From the NCBI GenBank assembly GCA_001643675.2, contig LSRY02000032.1:992001-1056000 (forward strand): a stretch of 64,000 nucleotides of DNA, given 5' to 3'. This document shows, piece by piece, positions 11,693 to 24,864 of the stretch; position 1 is the first letter of the stretch, and every line of letters begins with the position of its first letter. Made by a program: the position numbers and the translations under genes. Below the pieces are notes generated by a model. That model was not told the DNA's origin. It did not search any database and worked only from the letters and a program-made list of their open reading frames with translations. The DNA comes from Monocercomonoides exilis. Taxonomy: Eukaryota > Preaxostyla > Oxymonadida > Polymastigidae.

Positions 11693-13400
11693 ACAACTTT
11701 TGAATAATTATCCTTCAGTTTTTAATTTATCCTTTCGTAAAATTCTTGTGAAACTTCATTTTTGATTTTTTAGGTTGTTTTTTTCGATATGGAAAAATTG
11801 CCAAGATGAGAATAATATCGTAAGCATAGTGAAAAAAATATCATTTTGTGCGCAGAATATAAAAATACATGAGTAAAAATTTTTTTGAAAAGTTCCTTTT
11901 GCTATAATATCTAATAAACCAAAATTTACATATTTCGATCAGATTTCTGTTTTCACTCACCAAATTTCTCTGTCATGAATATAAGATCTTGACAATGTAA
12001 TTATTTCCATTTTTGTGAAGTTTCATGAGAGATAACAGAAAATTGATTGAACTATGAATTTTTTATTTTCTTTGAAAATTAAACAAAGGGAACTTTTCAA
12101 AAAAATTTTATTCAAGTGGTAGTATTGTCTGCCAAATAAATATTTATGAATGCTTATAAAAGACTTTCATTTGAAACTTCTGAAATTCAAAAATTTTGAA
12201 AAGGATTATTTTAAAGTTATTGACAGAAAAAAGTGATAAATACCACATCTCGAAAAAAATTATGATTTCAGAAATACTTGCCCGTATGATTTTTTATCTT
12301 GAATCATGTATAAGGAACAACGAAAATCGACATCGTAATAATAATTAATTATTGCGAATACTTTATTCTTTTTATTACAAAACCATAACTTTTATAACGT
12401 TATCATTTTTATCGTTAATTTCTGTATAATTGAAAAAAAAGGGTTTTAACTATCCATTCATTCAGAAAAATCAAAATTTCAAAAATAATCTCCAGTATAT
12501 GGCTGATCCTTTTTAAAATCATACTTTCGTTCCAGTTTTGATCAAAATTTCTGTCTCAATGGGATTTTTATGAAAATGTTTATCTGATATAACAACATCA
12601 TGAATAAGATGCATTTTCAGTTTAAGCTCAATTTTTCAAAATCCCATTGAGAAAAAAATTTTGATTAAAACTCGAACGAAAGTATGATTTCAAAAAGGAT
12701 CAGCCATATCAGTTAATTTTTGATAAATTTGATATCACAATATACATGGTTGAACATAATCACATTACTAAAAAGTCAAATTCATACAAATAATTACATA
12801 AATAATTTTTTTTATATGGAGAAACTATAAAGCATTTTATCATGAATTTCAAAACAACAATCAATTATCTCATTACATCCATAATTGCTCAATTTCATTT
12901 TCATAATGACGTATTTTTCATCATTCATATTTTATCATTTTTTCATTTTTTTTCTGCAATATATTTTCTTTATTTTTCGAATAATATTTATTTTTTTTTA
13001 TTATTATATTTTCTCATTTTTCATTTTTTCGCATTTTCAGTTTTCCTTTTCTTCTTCTTTTTCTTTCTAACTATCAAATTATTCAATTTCATCTCTATTC
13101 TTTGATTTTCTTTGCTTATTTTTTCGCATTAATTACCCAAAATTCGTTCCCATTTTTAATAATATTTCTTATTCAAGTTTTTAACGTTGAGAAATACATT
13201 TTCGTGAAAGCAATAAACAGTTCTTATAACGTGTGATTAAAATTCTTTTTATATAAGTTAGTTATATCATTTGTTTAATATTGAATATATTCGTTCATTG
13301 TTTTTTGTAACAGATTGGAAGTTACATTGTTGCAAAAATACATATTTAATCATACAAATAACTAAGGAATTTTGCAATTTTTTTCAAGGAAAAGGAGGCA
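11693..13400. other. Intergenic, AT-rich, with one small inverted-repeat element
   Basis: No gene is visible. Overlapping frames at 12842-13105 encode mostly Phe, Ile and Ser from T-rich DNA and look spurious. The hairpin element at 12500-12706 is listed separately. Confidence 0.55.
12500..12706. mobile_element. 207 bp hairpin element with TGGCTGATCC ends
   Basis: The ends TGGCTGATCC (from 12500) and GGATCAGCCA (to 12706) are inverted, and the inversion extends about 70 bp inward with only a few mismatches. TA flanks both sides (12498-12499 and 12707-12708). There is no coding capacity. A decayed relative lies at 367-571, so this is a dispersed family rather than a chance palindrome. Confidence 0.65.
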
Positions 13401-15020
13401 ATGTTTAGCAGTTTGCTATATATTTAATTTTATTTAATAATATCATCTTTTTTTAATGAAGGATCGTTATTATTGGTTGTTTCAAAAGATCACCCATCTA
13501 TTAAAGACTATGATTCTCTTTCCTTTGATATTCAACATGCAGATATTGAGACCTTGATAACTGGCTTCACTTCAACAATAACTTCGCAAATTGAAAAAAT
13601 ATTGGAATCTGGAACAGCTGAAATAAGATCAAAATTTTATCCGTCACTTTTACAAATAATAGCGAAAATATCTAGATCTCTTAAAGAAGGAGAAACACAC
13701 CCTCTTTATTCGAGATTTTCAAGAGGTAATTTGTTGAATATGATGATATCGTCAATTGTTGGAACACGTCAAGATATTATACCAACAGCAGAAATTGTAT
13801 GCTCGACAGCTCATCTTCTTAAAGCACAAACAACAACAGAGACCGTTATATTAAAACTTACAGCACATCTTCGAAGCATCATTGAAGAACATATTGAAGA
13901 AAAAGAGATAACAGAAAAAGTAATAGAAGCTGTGCATGGAATTGGTTATTTGGGAGAAGTTTCAAGTATGACAAGTCCCTGTTGATAACTTCAAACTTGA
14001 TTTTTTTTTTATTTTCAAACAATAATGTACTATTTTGAAAATGTTTAACTCACAGCTTCAAGAAGCATTATTATTCATGTGGGAATTCATTCGATTTTAT
14101 ATCCGTTGATTGTTCACCCTTCACTATCTGTTACAAATGCTGCTTATTATTCACTTTACTTACTTTCAAACGGTAATAACTCCATTGGATATGACCTTGT
14201 TCAACAAGGAATAACAACAAAATTGTGTCAACTGTTCCGACAGACGTTATCCGATACTTTTAAGCTGAGAGACAAGAAAACGGAGAATCTTGACAAAATT
14301 TCGACAGAAGAAAAAACAGTCAATTTGAATGACGAGGTCGATGGGTTCTCCCATCTGAAGAGAATGCAATGCTTAACAAGCGCAGCTCTTAGCCTTCTCC
14401 GAAGGATGTTGAAAGAATACCATCACATGCGCGAAAGTTTTGCAAATTCTTCAGATTTGCTGGAACAAATGGTTAATTTGACTTCGTATTCATCGCTTAC
14501 TTTGCTGTCTCCGCACTGCCCAGATGCTCATCAGAGGCACGCTGCATTCTTTCCTTCGAAATGGGACAGATGGATGATTCTGTCAATCAACTTCTTTGCA
14601 ACAGAAGCCTCATCAGAGATGATATTGAAAACAACAGAAAGAGAGGTATTTAACGTTTTGAGTGTTGACTTGAGCCAAATTTCACCTGACTTTTCGAACC
14701 ATATCCCGATTACTGTTGATCCAATGAAAATTCTTGCTCGCTCTGGAATTTGCTCGTTGGCAATGAGTTTATTTGAACAGCTGGCTGAAGAGAATTATGT
14801 TCGTCTTTGTGCATTCGAAACAGTGAGAAGTCTTCTTATGTCATTAGACAAAGAAAAGACGTTCATAGAAAAAGGATTATCCAACTACTTGTGGACGCTG
14901 TCTGAAGAAACAGGAGCAGAAGACTTGCTTTTGATGGATTTTGTGAAAGTTAAAAAGGGAGAATTTCGAAGTGCTTATGTTATCCTTCAGAAAGGGAAAA
15001 AAGATGGAATTTTTATTTGA
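13401..15020 (+). CDS. Unrecognised protein, probably alpha-helical repeat (ARM/HEAT-like)
   Basis: Three exons, 13401-13410, 13462-13965 and 14056-15020, give 492 residues with consistent junction phases. The 10-base first exon (ATG TTT AGC A) uses a GTTTGC donor like other genes here; it rests on phase alone and is the weak point. I do not recognise a named family. The sequence is mostly helical in character, with leucine-rich segments such as SVTNAAYYSLYLLS and SLAMSLFEQLAEEN. These resemble armadillo or HEAT helices, so a scaffold role is possible. The product shows no signal peptide or membrane segment. The upstream neighbour is repeat-rich DNA and the downstream neighbour is the convergent CCDC22 gene. 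Confidence 0.7.
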
Positions 15021-15832
15021 ATGATATTTATGAAATGAGTGATGAGAAAAAATTATGTTATTATTGTTTATTGATTTTTACTATCAAAATATGCTCATTT
15101 TTATTGTTATAAATTATAAATGAATGCTATTCTACAATTAGTAGAATTTTTTATTGAAGATTTCATTTCAAAATTCGGAGTTAAGTTTGTCTGAAACAAT
15201 AAAAAAATATGTATTTGTAACATCAGAAATACTTCTGCAAAGTTATGTTATTAATTGTTTTGTATGTTTGACTCAAATTTATGTTCAACTATCTGTCAGA
15301 ACGAATATCCCATTCAAAACACAGGATTAAAATATGTTAAACAATAGCAATAATTAGGAAAAATGAACATTCCACATTTCGTATCAACGCACAATTTCAC
15401 TTCTCTGTTAGCAAAAATGAAATGAAAGAAGTTTTTAAATTTCAGTTAAGTGAGATGATATAGAAAATACGTTGGAGTGAAATTTGTAAACATAAACATT
15501 TTAAATGCATATCGGAAAACATTCAAAAAAAGATAAAACTTAAACGAAAAGCGAAAAATCATAAAACATTAGAGAGAACTACAACATTTCAATAACAAAC
15601 ATAATCAACTCATAATTCTCGACTAAGAGATGAATTTACCAAAACAATAGACATTATGTCCCTATTTGACGAATAAGTGAGGAATGAATTCAAGAATGAA
15701 TGACAGAATAACAAGTCATATGCAATCAAGTGATTTTTGATATAAGTTGCGAAGTGAAACATTGATTCCATCAAATATAAATTTTTTTGTTAATCAAAAC
15801 AAAAATATAAAAATAAAAAGAAGAATATTTTG
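15021..15832. other. Intergenic between convergent genes
   Basis: AT-rich sequence between the stop codons of the 13401-15020 gene (plus) and CCDC22 (minus). I see no gene or repeat structure in it. Confidence 0.6.
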
Positions 15833-18466
15833 TTATATGAAGAGTCGATATAAAAGATAAACAGCAAACTGATCAATCATCTTGCACTTGCTTGCAATGT
15901 CGAACTTTCGAGACTCCTCAACACTTTTCTCGCTGTTGAGAATGTCATTCATCATTCGGCAGATTGCTGCATACAAATTGGATATTTTTGTGTAATTCTG
16001 TACAAAGAAAAAGAGAATAAAAAGATAGAGGAAAAAAATGTGAAAAATTTGAGTAAAAAATTATATAACAAAATGAATTTCAACAAAATGCTCCTCATCA
16101 GACAAAAATTGTTCATAAATTGTTTCTTTTAAAAAAGATCGTCCTTTCAATACAACACAACACGCAAGTATTTGATTAACATCAGATGTTTTTCTTTTTC
16201 ATAGCCACTGTTTTTTTGTGTGTTCATCCTCTCATTCAGAAACACACCCTGTGTATAATTTTCAGCCCAGCTTGCACAGCCAGCTCTGGTGATTCAGAAT
16301 CGACAGGCGCTTCTGACTCACGCTGTGCAACAGCTGTCATGTGAATAGCATCTTTGTATATTCTACCCAGCCTCTCTTCAGCTTGGATGCATTCACCAAG
16401 AAGATGCTTGATATCGCTGATTGTCTGAGAAAGAACATAAAATTCATGCAAAAATACAATTTTTGAAAGCACAATGTGAATATGTTGCAATTGAAATTAT
16501 TTTAACAACCATTTTGAAATTTTGAAATAACAACTCTTTATCTTTTATTTCCATGTTCAATTTTTTCATCCAGCATCATACCTTCTCCATATCTGCCCTC
16601 TGGTTCGATATGTTGCTGTGCATCTCGCATATCTTCTTCACATAATCTGTACGTGAGTTCTGCTTGTTGATGCTGTCGTACTCTGACTGAGCCTGCTGAT
16701 ACAGCAGCTGCTTCGTCTTCAGCTCCTCTGAAACAGCAGCCAGCCCCTTCCGCACCTCTGCCAGCTGCGTCTTCGCCTGGTGGTGCAGACTCCGCTCGCC
16801 TCGACTGGAAATGAGCGCTTGTTGATACTGCTGCACCCACCCACTCCTCACGCTGTCCCATTCGCTTGCAGAGTTGCGAATCTGAATGGGGATTGAAACA
16901 ACAGCAGAACAAAAAGATATTTGATTATTAAAACAAATGATATGAATAAAAAAAGAAGGCATTAAAAATAGAATATCCATTATTCGCATATATAGATAAA
17001 GCAAGACATACATTTTCCATCAAGTAAGTGTTCATCTTCTGCAGATCTTCAACAGATCGCTCTGGATCGTCCATGAAGCCAGTCAGCAGCGTTGCAAAGT
17101 CCAAGCTCTGTGACAGCTCGTCGTGCTGCTGCTTTTTGACCTCTTTCTTCAGATGCAGCCGATCGCGCCGCCGCAGCTGAATGTCCGTCTGCCTGATGAC
17201 ATCAGCTGCTTCGCTGCCCAGTTTCACCAGCTCTGCCTGCAAGTCATCAATCATCTTCTGCATCTCCGCTGGCGACTTTCTTGGCTTCCCGTCTTTGTCG
17301 ACTCCTTCCATCTCGATGTCGAATGCCTCGTCGTCCTCACTCTCCTCCTCGCTCTCCTCTTCTTCCTCAATCGCCTCCAGCTCCGATTCCACCTCTGACC
17401 GCGTGAAGACACAGCGTCCAGACGCGTCCTCTGACATCCCGTCCTGCAGAATATCATTCTCGGTCAGCCCAAGCATCGCCAGCCGCCGGGCACGCTGGAT
17501 CCGCTTCAGGGCCTCCCTCCGCTCCTGCTTCACACGTGCCATCGTCCGCGTCCGCCACTCCTCCAGCTCCTCAAACGTCATCGCAACTGGCGCCTCCTCT
17601 TCTGGCTGGAACATCACAGACCGCTGGAAACGAGTCAGGCGTATTCGACTTCGCTTTTTCGGCTTTTCGAGTTTCAGAAGTTCATCGTCTTCTGACAAGC
17701 TCTTTTTCTTACTCAGGTCAGTGTCGCCAATTGTGAAATGTTTAAGTCCTTTAACGACACACCGAAGTGCATTGGGAACAAGATCAGGTAAAGCATGAGG
17801 ATGATATTTTCCTAGATCTGCCCAATAATCTCGCAAAGATAGATTTGTTTTAATCATGTGAGGGTGAGTGAAGTGTCTATTAAATTGAGGACGAATTTGA
17901 CTTTGCTGAATCGCTGGTACTACCCAAGGAATTGTCATTGTACTTTTCAATGCATCTTTCACCTCGTCCAATATGCTTAAATCTGAAACAAACAACATAA
18001 AACAAGTTAGTAAACAATATCTCAACAATGAATGAAAAAAATTAACCCGAATCAGAAAAATCTCGCTCGGATTGATCAGTCGAAGGTAATCTTTCAAGAA
18101 GAAATGATAAATATTCACGAATTTCCGAAGCATTTGGATAAAGAAAATGATGAAATTCACATTCATTGTAATACCCCGCTTTCTAAAATGATATAAAGTT
18201 TTTGGATTGAAAAATACTCAAAAAGTTAAAAATTGAAAAAATACCTTCATTTGATTGGATATTATCGAACTATGCTCCACTCTTCTAATAGCATCTGCAG
18301 GCACTAAAACTGGAAGCTCTATGGATTTGTCAATAATGTTAAGAACTACCGCACAGCAATGCATCAATAGCTCAGGGGTAAAATCCGTGCAAGATTTGAT
18401 TTTTTCATCTATTGCACAACCAACCTGACGCAACGTCATTATAGTAATTGCGTCCGCTTCCTCCAT
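15833..18466 (-). CDS. CCDC22: CCDC22 (CCC/Commander complex subunit)
   Basis: In other eukaryotes CCDC22 pairs with CCDC93 and COMMD proteins in the Commander complex, which recycles endosomal membrane proteins. Six exons: 18466-18245, 18182-18047, 17982-17012, 16881-16582, 16424-16248, 15997-15833; 656 residues against about 627 in human. The N-terminus MEEADAITIMTLRQVG follows the family start MEEADRI---LRQ-G almost residue for residue. Exon 2 has the HHFLYP motif of the NDC80-N-terminal-like calponin fold, and exon 3 the PWVVP motif. The middle is an acidic, charged linker. The C-terminal exons form the long coiled coil (QQYQQAL, DYVKKICEMHSNIS) and a helical tail. The gene is single-copy in the window with nothing broken. 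Confidence 0.92.
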
Positions 18467-18657
18467 GATATATTACACTCTCAATCCTTTGAGAAAGCGA
18501 TTGATTTCAATAAAACAATGAATCATGGGTTTTGGATCAGCTTTTCTTTCAAACAAAAAATGTATTCTATCTTTTAGAGTCTGAATTGTGAAGTGAAATT
18601 TTTAGACAAAAATTTTTTTTATTTAATAAAAAATATATTTATCAAAATGTTTTGTAA

Positions 18658-21600
18658 TCAATGCATCATTGATACAGTTTTAATGATTTCCATGTGAACT
18701 CTTGCCACGCTTTCAGAAGGTATCTGCCCAACAAACGAAACCAAAGTGTCTGCCCGTTCTTTGAGATTAGCAAGATGCTGTTGAGCATTCAAGCTGCTGC
18801 TCTTTAGTGAAGAAACTTTCTGTTCAGTGAGAATAGAATTGTATCTGGAAGATATTGTGTTCACCGCCAATGAAAGGATGCCTGATATATTGCGGGAGAG
18901 GCAAGGGAGCAGGTAATTCGACAAAAGTTCTGTTTTCGCAGCGATTTCAGCAGAACTCCGGGGCAAAATGCCTGAGTCATCCAGACACTGCAGGGCAAGC
19001 GCATAGTTCTGCTTCTTCGCCTCGTCAGACGCCTGTGCGATTTTGACAGCTGAAATGATAGAAGCACGCAGAAGAGCCACACGAGGAGAAGAAGAAGAGG
19101 AAGAAGAGGAAGAATTAGAAGAAGGAGGCTGAGTGAGGTAAGTCCTCAATATTCTGAGGATGTTTTCTCTGTGTGGGTGAGTACCCGGAGGGGAGAGGAG
19201 GCAGGGGGTGAGACATTCAGAAGCCAAAGAGTATGCTCTTTCTTCTTCGCCCTGTGAGTAGAAGAGAAGAAGACGCAGTGCCAGTGCAGGGCGCCCTTCG
19301 TCTGCACAGCGCTCGGCAGAGAGGGAGGAGAGGAGGCTGCAGACAGAAGAAGGGAAGAGGGAGAAGAGGATGCCACGGGGTTGGGAAGGGTGAATTGTCA
19401 AAGAAGAAGAGGAAGAAGATGTTGTTGAATCTAAATCAGAAAGAGAAGAAGAAGAAGAAGAAGAAGAAGAATTAGAGATAAATGAACCAAAGAGAGCGTC
19501 ATATTCATTGGAGGATGTCACAATCTCCAGTGCGAAGAGGACGGAAGGGTCGCGTCGGGTGAGGAACGGCTGGGGATGGGCAGAGGCAGCATAGGCAAGG
19601 GCATACTGTGGATGGGAACTGAGCAAGCGCTGGCAGTATGCCCTGCTCAATGCAGCTGGCTTCACAAACAGAAGAGAAGATTCAGCAGATGCTGTTGAAG
19701 TGGTAGAGGAGGAAGAAGAGGAAGAGGAAGGAGAAGAAGAGGAGGAGGAAGAAAGGGCAGATCGGCCAAATGCTGAGGAAGCATTCAAAGATGGTTGAAC
19801 AAGCGATGAAGACAAGTTCTGCTTAGAGACGAGCAGTGATTGTGCAGCGATGTCAGCCACAGAGCGAGCAGTTGTGTACATCGATGAAGCATTCACCCCT
19901 CCTTGTTCTCCTCTTTCGATGCAGCCACTCTGAGGCAATCCACCCAGCATCACATCTTCTGCCTCGTAGTCTTCGTTCAGAAGGCCGTAGAAGCTGAGAC
20001 ACCGCTGCAGATGCACAGCCCCACAGAGCAGCTCAGCCGAGCGTGAATTCACCAGAACAGACGCAGCGTCGCTGGTTGTGCTCACATCACCAAATGAAGA
20101 TGACTCAAAAGATGAAGAAGAAGAAGAAGAAGAAGAGGCAAGCGACTGAAGAAGTGGGTCTATCTCAGAAAGAGCAGAGACAGCCAGCTCGAACTGCTGG
20201 GTGGCTATCAATGACTGCACAAAGGGCCATTTATTTGTGCCACTCAGATCATACTGCGATCTGCTTGAGACATTCACCATCTGTGCGAGTGAGGAGAGAG
20301 TGTTGATGGGAGAAGAAGAAGTAGACGGCGTCGTTAATGAGGATGAGGATGAGGTCATTGCAGAAGCAGAGGCAGAGGCAGAAGCAGAAGAAGAAACAGG
20401 CTGAGCCATTGAGCCAGTCAGGAAGGCTGTTGTTAGATCTTCTTCTCTGCTGACCATCAGCAGCCTTGACCAGAGGAAGTCCTGCCGAGTGGCAAAGGGA
20501 AATGGGGTTGTTCTGGTTGACTCTTTCCTTCCAATCACTTGGAACACAGCCACTTTGTACAGATCCTTCTCATCAGCTATGGCTCTCCCGCTGTTCGAAG
20601 AAGAAGAAGAAGATGATGATGAAGAGCCCCATGCAGCATCCAGCTTGTGCTGAGCAGACAAAGAGAGCGAGTTGTTGTTGTGGAGGTAGTCGACGAGCAG
20701 TTGCAGGCACAGCGAGGCGTCCGGGTCTGTGTGTGGAGAGAGTGTGCTGATTGCCTCCAGCGACGACGGCAGCTCAAAGGCAGGAGAAGACACAGCAGAG
20801 ACAGTCGGCTCGCTCAGCAGGGCAACAGCATCTAGCAGACGCCCACTCCGCAGGCAGAAATAGACCAATGGCCAAAGGGGCAGCCCGTCTGCTGTGAAGC
20901 ATTGCAGCGCCAGCGGCCACTCGGCTTCTCTGTGTGCCCCCACTTGCGTCATCGTGAGCATTGCTCCTCCTTCTGGGCTGATAGCCTTGTCGAGGGGAGT
21001 CAGTGCCAGCGGGGCGAAGGAGACAGACGAGGGCTGCTGGATGAGTGTGGAGCATCCTCTGTGCTTGATGCTGCAGAAGGCAGAGGCGCAGCTGATGAAC
21101 GTCTGCTGGTCGCCTCTCCGTGGGCTGTGTGTGCTTGGCGGGTGTGCCACGACTGCTGCCATCATCGCAGAGAACTGCTCTTCAAAGAACTCAGCGGCAC
21201 CCAGAATGAGCCCTCTCTGCAGTCTGAAGGCATCACTCACGAGAGAGGCATGGGCTGTGGCAGAAGAAGAAGAAGAAGAGGAAGAAAGAGAAGAAGAAGC
21301 TTCTCCACAGACAACTGGAAGAGACAGAGGCGACAAAGAGAAAGGAAGCAGTGTGCGGTCAGAATAGTCGCCAGTCAGCTTCGCAGAGGAAGAGCGCAGA
21401 AGATGAGGAAAATTCGACTCTATTCCGAAAAGAGGAGAGCTGCTTGAGACTTCATTTGGAGCAGCAAAGGCGCGGTTGAAGTAGCGATATGGAACAGCAT
21501 CGAGAGAGACAGGAGTGCTGAAGGAAAAAAAGAAATAATAATAATAATAATAACATCACGAATATAAAAGGAATGAATTTTAAAGGTTTAAAATAATAGG

Positions 21601-22570
21601 ATTATATTCCAGGATGAAAAAAACAAAATGAGAACAATTAAAAAATAAACAGTTTTATACCCTCCCATATAGCTGGCTGCCCTTTTTATCATTGATGCCA
21701 GCAAATTAAATGTATCAGTCATATCAACTCTCATCTACAAAAAAAAAGTTCATCAAAAATTCACAAAGAATAATTAATTTTAATAATTAAGAGGAAATAT
21801 CAAACTCTTTCTGTCTCGTTCATTTCATTTGTTGAAGATAAAATTCGAATTGTTTCAGGAAGAATAGGAAATAAAAAAGGTTCTATAGAAGCTGCATTAG
21901 CTTGCCCATTCATTGCTTTTTCAAGAAACGGAAGACGACGTTCGCAATAACGAGTTATTAAATTAGCGAAGCCCATCACGCGAGGCGTCAACTCCTTTCC
22001 CCTTTTCAGGAAATCTGAACCACTATCAGATTCAAGATCGGCTTCATATCCTACTCAAAACAAAAGGAGGAAGTAAAACAATTTAATAAAATCTTATAAA
22101 ATTTTATACCTCCAAAAAAGCCATTTGAAAATGATGAACCTCCAGTTGTTCCAGAATGAATTCCCAATTGGCGTAATATTTCTGCCTTTGAATTGTTCCA
22201 TTCAGTTGCCATGGTCATATTTGAAAAGTCAAGATAAGATTGTATAGACTATTTAAGTCAAAAAATTGAAAAATATTTATCTTTATAAAAAAATTCAAAT
22301 AAAAACCATTTGATTGGCTTCTTCAACTGCTGATAAAACAATCATATCATGAGCGTATTGCAATGATTCTTCCAGTCCAACCGATTGGAATTCTTCTTGT
22401 GGAGTGACATGAGAAAATACTTCAATATCCCCAAGGTTGCGAGCAGCCTTGATAGGATCGACGCCTTTTGAAGCAAAGAATCGTTGACTAATTTAATAAA
22501 ACAATTGCAGAATTAATTTAATATGTTATTAATAAATATAAAATGAGATATACGCTTTATGAACACTCAT
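18658..22570 (-). CDS. NUP93: Nucleoporin Nup93/Nic96
   Basis: Scaffold nucleoporin of the inner ring of the nuclear pore. Six exons: 22570-22554, 22487-22307, 22248-22110, 22050-21806, 21734-21661, 21517-18658; 1,171 residues, phases consistent. Diagnostic segments are LEESLQYAHDMIVLSAVEE, LPLWPLVYFCLRSGRLLDA, LYKVAVFQVIGR with DFLWSRL, and a C-terminal helix ending ARVHMEIIKTV. Human Nup93 is about 820 residues. The extra length comes from many poly-Ser inserts in exon 6, encoded by GAA/GAG-type repeats on the plus strand. By contrast the N-terminus is short: only about 10 residues precede the first conserved helix, so the coiled coil that anchors the Nup62 complex elsewhere seems missing or lies in an unseen exon. 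The 17-base first exon is a phase-based choice. Confidence 0.88.
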
Positions 22571-22739
22571 GAATTGATCTACTGATCAAAGAAATCTTTA
22601 TTATGCTACAAGTTTTTTTTTTTAGAAAAAATCATAATTCAACTCAAACACTTTATGAAGTTGTTGTTATTTTATTTCAAATAAGGAAAGATTTAATATT
22701 GTAATTAAAATGCAATCGAGTTCAACAAAAATTTTATTT

Positions 22740-24864
22740 TTAATTCAACAATTTATCAAGTTCATTTACAAGATTGTCGAAGTCCTTAAGACCATCAATA
22801 AATGGCTGAGGGGTGGTGAGGTCAACTCCAGCATCTTTAATGATGTCTATGGGATCTTTTGATCTTCCAGCCTTTGAAAGGTTGATGAAATAGTTTTTGA
22901 TTTAAAATAAAAAACAATGAAAATGTTTCAAACCTTCAGAAGTCCGAAGTATTTTTCAGTTGCTTCTGCATCGCCAGCCAATATTTTTTTAGCGATTAAT
23001 TCGGAAACGCACATCGAAGTTGCGTATTTGTATACATAGAAATTGAGGAAAAAGTGGGGCACTCTCATAAACTCATATGCAATTCGTGGATCTGCCTTCA
23101 ATACATGAGGGAATTCAGGTTCTTTGAGCAAAAACAAAAAAGAAAAATAAAAAAATTTGAAAGAAAAAGAAAGAAAGAAAGAAAGAAAGAAAGAAATTCA
23201 TTAAGAAAACAAAACACTTTATGATAATTTCCAAACTTCCATCTTTGACTAGGCACTGGTCTCCATAGTACACATCATTGATGTCCTTGTACAGTTTGGT
23301 TAGTGAGTCTGGCGTGAGTGGCTCGCCTTTCTCAGCCATTCTGTGCACGGCCAGATCAAACTCTGCGAACTGTATTTGTCGGATGACTGTTCCTTTGTAG
23401 TTGTCGCACTTGTTGTAGACGAGGCTGATCTCCATCTCTTTGTTCCCCTCTTTCCTCGCTTTGTCCAGCAGATACTGGTTGAGCAGCGCCTCGTTCAGCG
23501 TCGACGCTATCTCAGCCACCGCCAGCGAGTAGTGCGCCGTGTGGTAGGGCTGTGCCATGGACGAGTAGTATCCGTGCATCGAATGGCCCAGCTCATGCAT
23601 CATCGTAAAGGCAGCATCGAGCGTGTCGTTGTAGTTCAGGCACATGTAGTGTTTCTTCCGATAGTTGAATATCGAGCACGCATTCGACCTCTTCCCTTTC
23701 GTCTCATACACATCTGCCCACCGCTCTCCTCCCACCAGCGCCTTCCGCGCCACCTCACAATACTCTTCGCCCAGCGGCTTCAGCGCCTCCAGCGACCACT
23801 CCACAGCCTGCTCGTAGGGCACCTTGAGCTCGTAGTCCTTCACCAGCGGCACATACAAGTCGTACATGTCGAGCGAGGGAAGCTTCATGACACGCTGCCG
23901 CACAGCCAGATAGCGGTGGAAGGAGGGAAGCGATTGGTGCATTGCTTCAATAAGCGACGTGTACACAGACAACGGGATGTTATCTTTAAACAAAGAACGC
24001 TCAACACAGCTCGGATACTTGTAAGCCTTTGCATAGAACACTTCACTTTTTATCTGGCCATCAAGCATGCAACATATTGTATTCTTGTTGGATACTAGTG
24101 AGTCATGCATACAACCCCATGCCTTTTTTCTAGTCTCTCGATCAAATGACTCTAAAAACCTGCGATAATTGCCGCGAGTCAATTGCTCAGATTCTCCTTT
24201 TTCATTTGTAATCACTGAAAATGTAATATCAGCATCCATTAACATGGTATAAGATTTTTTGCTTGCTGATAGTGCAGGATCTGCACTCGAAATCAACTTT
24301 TCCTCAAGAGCAGATAATGTGTGAGGCTTAAATCGAACAATTGTATCAAATTTTCGGAGCCATTTTTGCATTCCTTCGAATTCTCTATATTCCTTTAGTT
24401 TTTCGTCTGGAAGACTGAGTAATTCTGGTTCTATCCAAGACTCCTTTGAATCTATTTCAGCAGATTTTACAGTAAGGGAAGAATCCATTCCTTGAGCTTC
24501 GCTGTCTCCATTATCTTCGAACAAACGTATCGATGAATAAACATCTAGATAATGTAGTTTCAGAGAAACTTCATCGCAAATTCGAAATACTTCAATAACC
24601 TTTTCCGGTCCTTCGTGAAGGTGGCCTTCAAACGATTCAAGTGGCTTTACCATGTCATCCAATTTGTTTACGTCTTCTTTCCATTCTTCCAATGAAGAAT
24701 AATTGCTTTAAGCAAAAATTGTGTTATCATATCAAAAGAAATTTAACATGAAAAATAGATAAAATATCTTTCATTCTAACATACCATTTGTCATCCCATT
24801 TATATTTTTCATCTATTTCAGAACGAAGAGGAAGCGTTTTCACAGCCGATGAAGATTTCGACAT
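22740..24864 (-). CDS. M3-family oligopeptidase (oligoendopeptidase F-like), zinc metallopeptidase
   Basis: Cytosolic peptidase that would cut short peptides. Four exons: 24864-24785, 24705-23237, 23121-22934, 22871-22740; 622 residues, typical of PepF-type M3 enzymes. The zinc motif HELGH is at residues 397-401 and the third ligand Glu is at about 425, in AVAEIASTLNE. Upstream Y-YVPLV and downstream RVPHFFLNFYVYKYATS are also typical. No signal peptide or transit peptide is evident. PepF-type M3 enzymes are mainly bacterial, so a transferred origin is plausible, although four exons show it is settled in this genome. Intron 2 holds a GAAA-type microsatellite near 23160-23196. The gene shares a 68-bp divergent spacer with the giant synthase. 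Confidence 0.9.

Noticed and set aside
12842-13105. Overlapping plus-strand frames of 61-87 codons before the 13401 gene
   Set aside because: Almost entirely Phe, Ile, Ser and Tyr from a T-rich tract. No splice-consistent link to the next gene.
23160-23200. GAAA repeat and the Phe-rich C-terminal extension of the M3 peptidase frame
   Set aside because: Best read as intron 2. Splicing GTTTGG to the acceptor before AACCTGAATTC restores the family's RVPHFFLNFYVYK segment in frame.
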